Shown piece by piece: positions 30,107 through 39,105 of a DNA stretch of 64,000 nucleotides. Position numbers and translations under genes: made by a program. The notes under the pieces are model-generated. The model was not told the DNA's origin. It was given only the letters and a program-made list of their open reading frames with translations, and did not search any database. This stretch comes from Kosakonia oryzae (GTDB lineage: Bacteria > Pseudomonadota > Gammaproteobacteria > Enterobacterales > Enterobacteriaceae), in contig NZ_CP014007.2 of NCBI RefSeq assembly GCF_001658025.2, positions 2,170,001 to 2,234,000 on the forward strand, given 5' to 3'. Within the stretch, counting starts at the first letter, position 1; each line of letters begins with the position of its first letter.

Positions 30107-30135
30107 TTGACAAAAATTATTTTGATTACTATTTT
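30107..30135 (+). promoter_or_regulatory. Candidate sigma-70 promoter of blc
   Basis: TTGACA (30107-30112), 17-base spacer, TATTTT (30130-30135), in an AT-rich stretch about 115 bases before the lipocalin ATG. Confidence 0.45.
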
Positions 30136-30251
30136 ATTTCAATTGGTTATGGATATTTTCTTAAGCGATTTATTAGCGAGAAGAGATAAAACAGACGCAA
30201 CAGAAGCCCAGTATCCACGCACACTTGATGCTGCAGAGAAAAGGAGCGCAC

Positions 30252-30782
30252 ATGAAATTCTGGCCCGTTTTGACTGGCGTAGCGATTGCGCTGACGCTGG
30301 TGGCTTGCAAGTCGCCCACTCCGCCGAAAGGCGTACAGCCCGTATCCGGCTTTGATGCCAGCCGATATCTTGGCAAATGGTACGAAATCGCACGGCTGGA
30401 AAACCGCTTTGAGCGCGGCCTGGAGCAGGTCACCGCGACTTATGGCCAGCGCCGCGACGGCGCAATCAGCGTGCTGAACCGGGGTTACGATCCGCAAAAG
30501 CAAAAATGGCGTGAAAGCGAAGGTAAAGCGCTGTTTACCGGCTCGCCGACGACCGCCGCACTGAAGGTCTCGTTCTTCGGCCCGTTCTATGGCGGCTATA
30601 ACGTTATTGCTCTCGATGACGACTATCACTACGCGTTGGTGAGTGGGCCAAATCGCGATTACCTGTGGATCCTCTCACGCACGCCGACCATTCCGGATGC
30701 AGTGAAGCAAAATTATCTCGCGGTTGCGCAGCGCCTGGGTTTCCAGGTCAATAAACTCCATTGGGTTGCGCAAAGCGACTAG
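30252..30782 (+). CDS. blc: Outer-membrane lipoprotein lipocalin Blc
   Basis: Bacterial lipocalin of 176 residues (E. coli Blc 177). Lipobox LVAC places the lipidated Cys at residue 19. The lipocalin GxW motif is in YLGKWYEIARL, and the family block FFGPFYGGYNVIALD is intact. Start chosen at MKFWPVLTG because the longer frame adds residues before a proper lipoprotein signal; GGAG lies 7 bases upstream. Blc binds fatty acids and lysophospholipids at the outer membrane. In E. coli it is near ampC/frdD, so its position here is different. Confidence 0.93.
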   Translation: MKFWPVLTGVAIALTLVACKSPTPPKGVQPVSGFDASRYLGKWYEIARLENRFERGLEQVTATYGQRRDGAISVLNRGYDPQKQKWRESEGKALFTGSPTTAALKVSFFGPFYGGYNVIALDDDYHYALVSGPNRDYLWILSRTPTIPDAVKQNYLAVAQRLGFQVNKLHWVAQSD

Positions 30783-30792
30783 TGCGGGAACA

Positions 30793-30826
30793 CGCTCTCC
30801 GCAGGTTGCAGAAAAGCCGGAGAGCG
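30793..30826. terminator. Hairpin between blc and the mipA-like gene
   Basis: Perfect 9-bp arms CGCTCTCCG and CGGAGAGCG with a 16-base loop, but no T run. It lies between convergent genes and could help end both transcripts. Confidence 0.5.
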
Positions 30827-30887
30827 GCTTATGTCCATAATGATTGCGGCATCAGAGCAAAGTGGCAGGTTTGCCTTTCTAAACCCT

Positions 30888-31682
30888 CTAGAAGGTATAA
30901 AGAATGGCCAACACGCCGCTCCCTTCATTACGGCGCTGCACCAGCGGGCTGTCAGCGGCATGGTCGCTTAACCAGCTATAACCGACACTGATCATTGCTC
31001 CCCAGTGTTCATCAAATTGATGATTCCACGTCAGGTCGCTATTCACCCCATAGAAACCCGACGCTGCCGCATAGCGAGCGTATCCGCTACGCAAGCTTTG
31101 CGCTCTGTTAACGCCATAAAAGGTGTTCATGTAACGGCTATCGCCAAACAGCGCGGCAGACTGAAAAGCCAACGTATCGCTGGCGGTTTGCAGCGGGATT
31201 AACGCCAGCGATGTCTGATATTGCACGCCCTGGCCGTCGGTCAGGGGAAGGGTGGCTTTGCCTTCGATGTTAAGCCACGGGGTAATGCTCCAGCCGACAG
31301 CCATTGCCGTATTGAGGGTGGCATCAATGTTACCCATCCCTTTTAAATTGTTTGCGCCATCGCGCCAGCCGGAGTTGCTATCGGCGCGTCCCAACCCATA
31401 ACCGAGCGTATGTTCGAAATAGAGTCCGTTATCGGCCTGTAAGTCGTAACCCAGCCCTTTTTGCGAATCAAAAAAGAGCGCATTCCAGCGTGCCTGTATC
31501 ACAGGAACCATTTGCAGGCGTTGTTTGTCTGAGCCACTGTAGCGAGGGGCATATTGCCCTCCGATGCCCAGGGTGAACGCATTTTGCGCGGCAGTATCGT
31601 CATCAGCATGGGCTGAGAATACGAAGGCGGCCAGTAATGGGCTGCTCCTGTACAAGGCGGTTTTTATCGATATCATCATCAC
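30888..31682 (-). CDS. MipA/OmpV family outer-membrane protein
   Basis: Beta-barrel protein of 264 residues with an N-terminal signal peptide (cleavage near FVFSAHA) and a C-terminal Phe (LAILYTF) typical of outer-membrane barrels. MipA was described in E. coli as a scaffold for murein synthesis proteins (MltA, PBP1B); other members bind or respond to antimicrobial peptides. It is divergent from a two-component system, across 121 bases with direct repeats, suggesting co-regulation. The second or third Met could also be the start. Confidence 0.85.
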   Translation of the reverse strand: MMMISIKTALYRSSPLLAAFVFSAHADDDTAAQNAFTLGIGGQYAPRYSGSDKQRLQMVPVIQARWNALFFDSQKGLGYDLQADNGLYFEHTLGYGLGRADSNSGWRDGANNLKGMGNIDATLNTAMAVGWSITPWLNIEGKATLPLTDGQGVQYQTSLALIPLQTASDTLAFQSAALFGDSRYMNTFYGVNRAQSLRSGYARYAAASGFYGVNSDLTWNHQFDEHWGAMISVGYSWLSDHAADSPLVQRRNEGSGVLAILYTF

Positions 31683-31762
31683 ATCTCGCTTATTGGGGAA
31701 CGTGCTGTTTCGGCAGGGTTTTACCCTCTTCTGAGTGCGGAATGTATCCGGCTCATATCAAT

Positions 31763-31793
31763 AAACGGTCAGGAAAGTGTTAAGAAACGGTCA
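31763..31793. promoter_or_regulatory. 22-bp-phased direct repeat upstream of the response regulator
   Basis: AAACGGTCA occurs at 31763-31771 and again at 31785-31793, exactly 22 bases apart, which is typical of OmpR-family binding sites. The second copy adjoins the AAGGTGAG Shine-Dalgarno of the regulator gene. Candidate autoregulatory and mipA-regulatory site; inference only. Confidence 0.45.
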
Positions 31794-31803
31794 AGGTGAG
31801 CAA

Positions 31804-32499
31804 ATGCTGTCCCGGAAAATTCTCGTGATTGAAGACGATGTCGATGCGGCAAATGTGCTGGAAGCCTACCTGCGTCGCGAAAATTATGATGTAGCGTTGA
31901 CCGTCGATGGCCTGAGCGGGCTTGAGCTGGCGCAACGCTGGAAACCCGATCTTATCCTGCTGGATGTGATGTTGCCGGGGATGAATGGTACCGAAGTGCT
32001 GGCGGCCCTGCGCCGTAAAAGCGATGTGCCGGTGATAATGGTGACGGCGATGGGAGACGCTCCCGATCGTATCGGAGCATTGCGTTACGGTGCGGATGAT
32101 TATGTCGTAAAACCCTACCATCCCGGCGAAGTGGTAGCGCGCGTTCAGGCGGTGCTACGGCGCGCTAGCCGCACAGAAACGCGTGAAGAGATCCTGCGCT
32201 GGCATCATCTGGAAGTGAACACCACCGCCATTACGGCGGCGGTCATCCAGCCGGATAACAGCGAGCGTTTTCTCGAACTGACGCCAGCCGAGTTTTCGAT
32301 TTTAACCACTTTGCTGCGCCATCCGACGCGACCTTTTTCACGCCAGTTCCTGCTTGAGCAGTGTCTGCCGGAAAGCGAGGCGCTGGAAAGGGTCGTCGAT
32401 ACCCACGTTTATAATTTACGCAAAAAACTTGAAAATGCGGGCGTAACGGGCGTTTTAGCCAATGTGCGCGGGGTCGGCTACAGGTTCAGGCAGCCATGA
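31804..32499 (+). CDS. OmpR/PhoB-family response regulator
   Basis: Two-component response regulator of 231 residues. Receiver domain residues 1-120: acidic pair DD at 11-12, phospho-acceptor Asp54 (LLDVMLPGM), Lys103 (VVKPY). C-terminal winged-helix DNA-binding domain (LELTPAEFSILTTLL ... VVDTHVYNLRKKLE ... VRGVGYRF). ATG chosen after AAGGTGAG; a GTG nine codons upstream has no Shine-Dalgarno. Overlaps the sensor kinase gene by 4 bases (ATGA). Confidence 0.93.
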   Translation: MLSRKILVIEDDVDAANVLEAYLRRENYDVALTVDGLSGLELAQRWKPDLILLDVMLPGMNGTEVLAALRRKSDVPVIMVTAMGDAPDRIGALRYGADDYVVKPYHPGEVVARVQAVLRRASRTETREEILRWHHLEVNTTAITAAVIQPDNSERFLELTPAEFSILTTLLRHPTRPFSRQFLLEQCLPESEALERVVDTHVYNLRKKLENAGVTGVLANVRGVGYRFRQP

Positions 32500-33674
32500 A
32501 AAAATCGGTGCATCAGTCGCTCTGGCGCTGGATTTGCGGGCGTATCCTCGCGCTGGCGATCGGCTCTGTCATTATCATCGCGTTATGTATGTGGTTGCGT
32601 TACGCCGTACAGAATTTCTGGGTGCTGCACCATATGCCTGCTCCGGTGCGCGACGAGTTTCTTGCCCTGAAAGAGAACCCGCAACTCAATCCGTCGCGCT
32701 TCCACGATATTGTTGATACATGGTGGGGGCTGAGCTATTCCACGCCCTCAATTGCTTCTGCGGACTGGATAATGGTTGCCGTGCTGGTGCTGGTGATGAT
32801 CCCCTTTATTGTCATTATGGGGCTTCGCTATGCGCGGCCGCTGGCGCTGCAATTCAGCCGTCTGCGGGATGCGGCCGACGAAGTTACGCTCGGTCAGTTT
32901 GGCAGCCAGGCGGAGCTGGTAAAAGAAGCGCCTGAGGAAATGGTGCGATTCGCCAGCGACTTCAACAGCATGACGCGCCAACTGGCGAGATATGATCGCG
33001 AGCTTCGGGCTTCGCATGTGGCAATGGCACATGAACTGCGCTCGCCGCTAACGGCCGCCATTGGTCGTTTGCAGGGTATGTTGGATGGGGTGTTTGAACC
33101 CAGCGAAGCGCAATTGGGAATGGTGATGAAGCAGTTGCAGTATCTCAGCCGACTGACGGATGAACTCCACCTGTTATCACTGGCTGATGCCGGGCAACTG
33201 ACGCTTACGCTCCAGCCGGTGTCTCTGGCGGAACTGTTAAATGAGCGCGCGGCATGGCTGAAACCGCTGGCGGATAGCGCCGGTCTGACGATTACCGTTA
33301 CTGCAAGTACGCCTTCGATGTTCATCGGCGACGCGTTCCGTCTGGGGCAGGTTTTTACCGTCCTGATGGAAAATGCGCTGCGCTATGGTCGGCGGGACGG
33401 CCATTTATCCATCGTTCTTCAGCAGCAGCATAACCTCTACCGGATTGATTTTGCGGATGACGGGCCGGGCGTGACGGCGGATTTTCTGCCGCTTATGTTT
33501 GAGCGCTTCACCCGCGCAGAAACATCGCGGGCGCGACATTCTGGCGGCAGCGGCCTTGGGCTTTCCATTGCTCGCGCCATCTGTCACGCGCATGGCGGCA
33601 GCATCAGCGCGTCGTTGCCGGAAAAAGGCGGCCTGAAAGTCAGCATCTCGCTTCCCACAGACGCGACGGAGTAA
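32496..33674 (+). CDS. Sensor histidine kinase
   Basis: Membrane histidine kinase of 392 residues. Two transmembrane helices (about 14-34 and 91-112) enclose a small periplasmic region of about 55 residues. Then HAMP, HisKA with phospho-acceptor His179 (MAHELRSPLTAAIGR), and HATPase with N box MENALRYGRR, G1 DDGPGV and G2 GGSGLGLSIA. The short sensor domain suggests that signals come through a partner or the membrane. The divergent MipA-like barrel and the downstream RND genes are likely partners or targets. Confidence 0.93.
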   Translation: MKKSVHQSLWRWICGRILALAIGSVIIIALCMWLRYAVQNFWVLHHMPAPVRDEFLALKENPQLNPSRFHDIVDTWWGLSYSTPSIASADWIMVAVLVLVMIPFIVIMGLRYARPLALQFSRLRDAADEVTLGQFGSQAELVKEAPEEMVRFASDFNSMTRQLARYDRELRASHVAMAHELRSPLTAAIGRLQGMLDGVFEPSEAQLGMVMKQLQYLSRLTDELHLLSLADAGQLTLTLQPVSLAELLNERAAWLKPLADSAGLTITVTASTPSMFIGDAFRLGQVFTVLMENALRYGRRDGHLSIVLQQQHNLYRIDFADDGPGVTADFLPLMFERFTRAETSRARHSGGSGLGLSIARAICHAHGGSISASLPEKGGLKVSISLPTDATE

Positions 33675-33690
33675 TTCATACGCTCTTGAT

Positions 33691-33733
33691 GGATTCTTGA
33701 CGAAAACTGGAACGAATCTCGACGCAAGCCGGA
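33691..33733. promoter_or_regulatory. 22-bp-phased direct repeat before the RND operon
   Basis: GGATTCTTGACGAAAACTGG (33691-33710) and CGAATCTCGACGCAAGCCGG (33713-33732) match at 14 of 20 positions and start 22 bases apart. Their position in the 93-base gap after the kinase gene fits a binding site for the adjacent response regulator. Inference. Confidence 0.4.
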
Positions 33734-33767
33734 TTCAATAACGCCATTACCGATTCGGAGTGGCGTT

Positions 33768-34922
33768 ATGTCAGAACAATTTAGCGATTATCTGCGTCAG
33801 AGCCTGCATCATCTTTTTAGTGTTGCACGCACGATTTCCCTCCTTTCTCTGCTTCCGCTGCTGCTTCTCGCGGCGGTACTGACGTTGTTGACGGGATGCG
33901 GAGAGAAACAGACAGAAAAACCCGCGCCACCAAGGCCCGTTCGTTATCAGATTATCGTGGCGACCTCCGCGCATCCGCTGACGGTGCGCACCGGGGAGAT
34001 CCGCGCCCATGATGAGACGGCGCTGGCTTTTCGCCTTGACGGACGAATGGTCAGCCGCCTGGTCGATATTGGCGAACGGGTGCATGCCGGGCAGGTGCTC
34101 GCCGCAATGGAGAGTGAGACCGGGAAAAACCAACTGACCAGCGCCACTGCCGATGTGGAAAGCGCCCGCGCCGCTGAACGCGTTGCGGCACTTAACCTGA
34201 GCCGGATGCAGGCGCTCATGCCTTCCGGGGCCATTGCCCGCACTCAGCTTGATAGCGCTCGTGCCGACTGGCAGGAGGCAGCATCCCGCCTGAAAAGTAG
34301 TATCGCCGCGTTGCACACTGCGCAGGAGAATCTGGCCTGGACCCAACTGACAGCGCCTGCCGATGGGATCATCACTCGCGTCAGCGCCTCGGCAGGGCAG
34401 GTGGTCAGCGCAGGGCAGACGATTTTCACGCTGGCGACCAGCGAGGCGCGCGATGTGGTTTTTGATATCGCCGATCCACAACTTTTGCCTGCATCATCGT
34501 CAAACGCACTGCGGTTTCCGGTGGCTTTGCTGGCAAACCCGGCTATCCGCGCCAGCGGAAAATTGCGCGATATTAGCCCGCAGGCCGATCCGCAAACGCG
34601 CACCTGGCAGGTCCGGGTGACTTTAGAGACGCCGCCAGCGGCGATGGCGCTGGGAGCCAGCGCGACCATTGAGATACCGTCAGCGATGCCAGGCGGCTAT
34701 ACCGTACCGGCGTCAGCACTCAGCCGCCTTGGCGATCAACCGGCGGTGTTTATTATCGACGGGCACGGACAGGCGCAATTACGCGCGGTCACGCTTGCCG
34801 GTTACTCTGCCACATCCGCGGTGATTGCTTCAGGCGTGGGCGTCGGCGACAAAGTCATCACCGCAGGCGTCAGCAAATTACGCGCCGGTGAACCGGTAAT
34901 TGCCGGGGAGCCGCAGCCATGA
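33768..34922 (+). CDS. RND efflux periplasmic adaptor (membrane fusion protein)
   Basis: Membrane fusion protein of 384 residues that would link the RND pump to an outer-membrane channel. A hydrophobic stretch (about 23-41) ends in lipobox LTGC, with lipidated Cys44; the ~22 residues before it make an unusually long lipoprotein signal. HlyD-like lipoyl half-motifs (VDIGERVHAGQVLAAME and PADGIITRVSASAGQVVSAG) flank an alpha-hairpin. Overlaps the pump gene by 4 bases. No TolC-like gene is adjacent, so the housekeeping TolC is the likely exit duct. Confidence 0.9.
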   Translation: MSEQFSDYLRQSLHHLFSVARTISLLSLLPLLLLAAVLTLLTGCGEKQTEKPAPPRPVRYQIIVATSAHPLTVRTGEIRAHDETALAFRLDGRMVSRLVDIGERVHAGQVLAAMESETGKNQLTSATADVESARAAERVAALNLSRMQALMPSGAIARTQLDSARADWQEAASRLKSSIAALHTAQENLAWTQLTAPADGIITRVSASAGQVVSAGQTIFTLATSEARDVVFDIADPQLLPASSSNALRFPVALLANPAIRASGKLRDISPQADPQTRTWQVRVTLETPPAAMALGASATIEIPSAMPGGYTVPASALSRLGDQPAVFIIDGHGQAQLRAVTLAGYSATSAVIASGVGVGDKVITAGVSKLRAGEPVIAGEPQP

Positions 34923-37900
34923 AACCTGTTGAATCACGCTTTAATCTTTCTGCCTGGGCGCTGGCACACCAGCAACTGATAAGCTTTTTTATGCTGCTTA
35001 TTATCGCGACCGGCGTGCTGTGTTACGAAAATCTGCCGCGTAATGAAGATCCGGCCTTCACCATCAAAACGGCGGTGGTTTCTGCCCAGTGGCCTGGCGC
35101 CACGGTTGCGGATACCACGCGGCTTGTTACCGATGTGCTGGAGAAGAAACTCCAGGAAATCCCGTGGCTGGATTATCTCGAAAGCGAAACCCGGGCCGGC
35201 AGTACCGTTATCTATGTCAATCTGCGCGACGATACGCCGCCGCGGCAGGTGCCGGACATCTGGTATCAGATTCGCAAAAAGATGCAGGATATTGCCCCTT
35301 CGCTACCCCAGGGCGCGCAAGGCCCGGCGGTGAATGATGAGTTTGATGACACCTTTGGCACAATTTATGGCTTCACGGCGGAGGGCTATAGCGCGCGTGA
35401 ACTGCGCGATCGCGTGGAGGCGATCCGCCGCGGCCTGACGTCGCTTCCGGACATGGGCAAAATGACCCTGCTGGGTGAACAGCAGGAACAGATAGTGATT
35501 GCCTTTTCGCCCCGGCAACTGGCAGGGATGGGGCTGGATATCCAGCAGGTGAGCGATGCGCTGGCCGCGCAAAATGCCGTCGAACCGGCCGGAACACTTC
35601 GTACCGGCAAAGATAATGTCGCGCTGCGCGTCAGCGGCGCGCTGACCAGCGAGGAGAGCCTGCGGGCGATCACCCTGCACATTAACGACCGTTATATTCC
35701 GCTGACCGATATTGCCACCGTGAGCCGCCAGATTGCCGAACCACCCGCGCCGGTGTTTCGCGTCAACGGCCAGCCTGCGATTGGGTTGGCCATTTCGATG
35801 GCCGCCACCGGCAATATGCTGCGTTTCGGCCAGGCATTGAACGCAAGAATGGCTGAAGTTGCGGCCCAGTTGCCCCACGGCATTGAGATGGTGAAGGTGG
35901 CAGACCAGTCGGCGGTGGTGAGCGACGCGGTCAGTGGCTTTGTCCGGGTGCTGGTTGAAGCCGTGCTGATTGTGCTTGCCGTCTCTTTTGTTTCGCTGGG
36001 CATGCGTGCGGGGCTGGTGGTTGCCGCCGCGATACCGCTGGTACTGGCGATGACCTTTGCCGGGATGATGCTGGCCGGAATCGGATTGCAGCGCATTTCT
36101 CTGGGCGCGCTGATCATTGCACTGGGGCTGCTGGTGGATGACGCGATGATCACCGTCGAAACCATGGTTGCCCGGCTGGAAGCCGGCGAGTCGCGTAAAA
36201 ACGCCGCCACTTATGCATTCAAAACCACGGCGTTTCCTATGCTCACCGGAACACTGGTGATGATCGCCGGTTTCATCCCCGTTGGCTTTGCTGCCAGCAG
36301 CGCCGGAGAATACTGCTTCTCGCTGTTTGCGGTGGTGTTGATTGCCTTACTCAGCTCGTGGGTGGTCGCCATACTCTTCTCTCCGCTGACAGGCGCATGG
36401 TTGCTGCCAGCCCACATCAACGGGCGCGAACGCGGCGCAGGACGGCTGGCGCGTGCATATCGGGCTTTGCTGGCATGCGTGCTGCGCCACCGTTTATCGA
36501 CGCTGGTGATCGCCGTTGCCGCACTGGCGCTGGCGGCGATCGGTACACGCTGGATGCAGGGAGAGTTTTTCCCGGCCTCGGATCGCCCGGAGTTACTGGT
36601 CAGCCTGTCTCTGCCGGCGAATGCCTCTCAGCCTGAAATGGAGCGGCAGGCGGAACGCCTGGAGAAGGCGCTCAAGGGGAATACGGATATCGATCACTAC
36701 ACCACGTATGTCGGATCCGGCGCGGTGCGTTTTTATCTGCCAATGGATGTGTTGCTGGATAATGAAAACACCGCGCAGCTGGTGGTGGTGGCGAAAAATC
36801 TGGCGGCGAGGGATCGCTTGCGCCAGAAACTGACGACGCTGCTGGCCAGCCAGTTCGCCGATCTGACAACCCGTGTTTCGCCGCTGGAGTTAGGGCCGCC
36901 CGTTGGCTGGCCGGTGAAATACCGGGTGAGCGGGCCGGATTATGCGCAGGTGCAACGGCTTGCGCATCGCCTGGCGGCAGAAATAGGCACGTCATCACTG
37001 ACGCGCGAAGTGAACCTGACCGCTGGCGAGCCGGAAAGGACGATTACGCTTCAGGTCAACCAGACGGCAGCGCGGGCGGCAGGGGTTTCATCAGAAAGCA
37101 TCGCGCAAATGCTGAATACCGTCTGGTCCGGCAGCACGGTGACCACGGTGCGGGATAACGATCGACTGGTCGGGGTGGTGTTACGCGGCAACGATCGTGA
37201 ACGGCTGGATTTTGGCACGCTGTCGACGTTGATGTTACCAACAGCAAAGGGCACAAAAATTCCGCTGAGCGAAGTCGCGACGCTGGCCTGGGGCGTGGAC
37301 GATCCGGTTATCTGGCGTCGCCAGCGTTTGCCCTTTATCACTGTTCAGACCGATCTGGCGCCCGGCGTGCGCGCTGAAAGCGTGTCGGCTGGCCTGCGCC
37401 CGACAGTGGATAAACTGCGCGCACAATTGCCTGCCGGATACCGAATCGAAGAAGGCGGGACAGCGGCTGAATCCGATAAAGGGAACCGCTCGGTGTACGC
37501 TGTGCTACCGGTGACGCTCATTGTCATGCTGACGTTGTTAATGCTTCAGTTGCAGCGTTTTTCCCGCATGCTGCTTGCGCTGCTGATGGCTCCGTTTGGT
37601 CTGCCGGGGATTGTCCTGGCGATGCTGCCGACGGGAACGCCGATGGGCTTTGTAGCATTGCTGGGGGTGATTGCGCTGGCGGGGATGATTATCCGCAACG
37701 CGGTGATTTTAATCAGCGAAGTGGACAGCAATCTGGCGCAGGGAATGGCCGCAAACGAAGCCATTGTGGCGGCGACGGAGCACCGGGCGCGGCCCATTAT
37801 GTTGACCGCTTGTGCGGCGATCCTCGGAATGATCCCTATCTCGCATCAGGTTTTCTGGGGGCCGATGGCCTACGCGATTATCGGCGGGCTGATTGTGGCC

Positions 37901-37975
37901 ACGCTGGTCACGCTGACCGTGTTACCCGCTGCCTTCAGCCTGCTGTTGGGTTGGCATAAAACCGCGGGCCATTAG
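34919..37975 (+). CDS. RND-family efflux transporter permease
   Basis: Inner-membrane RND pump of 1018 residues with the AcrB-like layout: TM1 near the N-terminus, two large periplasmic loops, and TM helices around residues 335-500 and 855-1010. The proton-relay motif is GLLVDDAMITVETM in TM4. The second half has the companion lysine-region helices (RNAVILISEVD). Hydrophobic-drug (HAE) rather than heavy-metal type by the DD motif. Substrates unknown. Likely controlled by the adjoining two-component system. Confidence 0.92.
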   Translation: MKPVESRFNLSAWALAHQQLISFFMLLIIATGVLCYENLPRNEDPAFTIKTAVVSAQWPGATVADTTRLVTDVLEKKLQEIPWLDYLESETRAGSTVIYVNLRDDTPPRQVPDIWYQIRKKMQDIAPSLPQGAQGPAVNDEFDDTFGTIYGFTAEGYSARELRDRVEAIRRGLTSLPDMGKMTLLGEQQEQIVIAFSPRQLAGMGLDIQQVSDALAAQNAVEPAGTLRTGKDNVALRVSGALTSEESLRAITLHINDRYIPLTDIATVSRQIAEPPAPVFRVNGQPAIGLAISMAATGNMLRFGQALNARMAEVAAQLPHGIEMVKVADQSAVVSDAVSGFVRVLVEAVLIVLAVSFVSLGMRAGLVVAAAIPLVLAMTFAGMMLAGIGLQRISLGALIIALGLLVDDAMITVETMVARLEAGESRKNAATYAFKTTAFPMLTGTLVMIAGFIPVGFAASSAGEYCFSLFAVVLIALLSSWVVAILFSPLTGAWLLPAHINGRERGAGRLARAYRALLACVLRHRLSTLVIAVAALALAAIGTRWMQGEFFPASDRPELLVSLSLPANASQPEMERQAERLEKALKGNTDIDHYTTYVGSGAVRFYLPMDVLLDNENTAQLVVVAKNLAARDRLRQKLTTLLASQFADLTTRVSPLELGPPVGWPVKYRVSGPDYAQVQRLAHRLAAEIGTSSLTREVNLTAGEPERTITLQVNQTAARAAGVSSESIAQMLNTVWSGSTVTTVRDNDRLVGVVLRGNDRERLDFGTLSTLMLPTAKGTKIPLSEVATLAWGVDDPVIWRRQRLPFITVQTDLAPGVRAESVSAGLRPTVDKLRAQLPAGYRIEEGGTAAESDKGNRSVYAVLPVTLIVMLTLLMLQLQRFSRMLLALLMAPFGLPGIVLAMLPTGTPMGFVALLGVIALAGMIIRNAVILISEVDSNLAQGMAANEAIVAATEHRARPIMLTACAAILGMIPISHQVFWGPMAYAIIGGLIVATLVTLTVLPAAFSLLLGWHKTAGH

Positions 37976-38089
37976 TCTATTCAGGCTATCAGGGGGAATC
38001 TGGCCGACAGTTGAACACCAGCACATGCCAGGCGGGTCAGTGCATCCCTGACTTTACCCGCAAGGCTGATGGCGCTTTGCCGCGCCCGT

Positions 38090-39016
38090 TCAGCCGCGCG
38101 GCCGTGAGCCGATATCCAGGCGGAAAAAATCGATCAGTAAGCGCATTGCCGGTGCCATAAATGCGTTGCGCGGATAGTAAAGAAAGAATCCCTCTTCATG
38201 TTTATGCCACTGCGGCAGGACGTGAATCAGCGTTCCCGCGTCGATGGCGGCGTGGACGTGCTGCTGTTCTAATAGCGCCAGCCCGACGCCTGATTCAGCG
38301 GCAGCCAACTGCACATTAATATCGTTGACGGTTAATGCTGCATCGACGGCAACCTCAACCTTTTCATCGCCGCGTTGCAGTTTCCAGCGATAGTGCGCGC
38401 CATTCTCGCTCCAGCGATAATTAATCAGGCGATACTGGTTGAGGGCTTCCGGCCGCGTGGGAGGAGGCTGCTCGCTGAAGCAGGAGGGCGCGGCGACAAT
38501 CACCATTTGCAGATCGTCGGTCATGCGCACTGCAATCATGTCTTTTGGCACGCGGTCTCCGGTGCGGATCCCGGCATCAAACCCGGCGGCCACGACATCT
38601 TCAAGATGATCATCAATGACCAAATCAAGTTGAATACCAGGATAAAGCGACATGAACCGTTGCAGCTTCGGCAGAATGGCGCGCTGCGCGGCCAGACGTG
38701 ACAGATTAATGCGCAGCTTGCCCCGCAGCGCCGGACCCGTTTCGCTGACGGCCTCAACGGCGCTCTCCAGCGCCAGCATCGGCGCAGAGAGTCGGGCCAT
38801 AAAATCCAGCCCGGCTTGCGTCGGTGAAACGCTGCGCGTGGTGCGATTGAACAGCCGAACCTGCAACCGGGTTTCAAGCGCGCGAATGGTATGACTCACC
38901 GCAGACGGGGATAGTCCGAGTCTCCCGGCGGCGCGGCGGAAATTTTTCTCCTCGGCAACCGCCAGAAAAGCGACCAGTTCCGTGTATTCGGTTCCTTTCA
39001 CATTGTTGCCCCTCAT
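38090..39016 (-). CDS. LysR-family transcriptional regulator
   Basis: LTTR of 308 residues: N-terminal winged helix (FLAVAEEKNFRRAAGRLGLSPSAVSHTIRALE) and a C-terminal co-inducer domain (from about residue 95). It is of the CrgA/AaeR-like subgroup. Divergent from the dehydrogenase gene with an 89-base gap, so most likely its regulator. Effector unknown. The ATG used gives a short basic N-terminal extension; a start a few codons later (at GTEYTEL) cannot be excluded. Confidence 0.9.
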   Translation of the reverse strand: MRGNNVKGTEYTELVAFLAVAEEKNFRRAAGRLGLSPSAVSHTIRALETRLQVRLFNRTTRSVSPTQAGLDFMARLSAPMLALESAVEAVSETGPALRGKLRINLSRLAAQRAILPKLQRFMSLYPGIQLDLVIDDHLEDVVAAGFDAGIRTGDRVPKDMIAVRMTDDLQMVIVAAPSCFSEQPPPTRPEALNQYRLINYRWSENGAHYRWKLQRGDEKVEVAVDAALTVNDINVQLAAAESGVGLALLEQQHVHAAIDAGTLIHVLPQWHKHEEGFFLYYPRNAFMAPAMRLLIDFFRLDIGSRPRG

Positions 39017-39105
39017 TCACCAGTTCATGCGGATTATAAGGTATTAATTCGCAATCCCGGCGCTGTCAGAATGCAAAACAGATCAATAACCGAGGAAAAG
39101 AAGTG

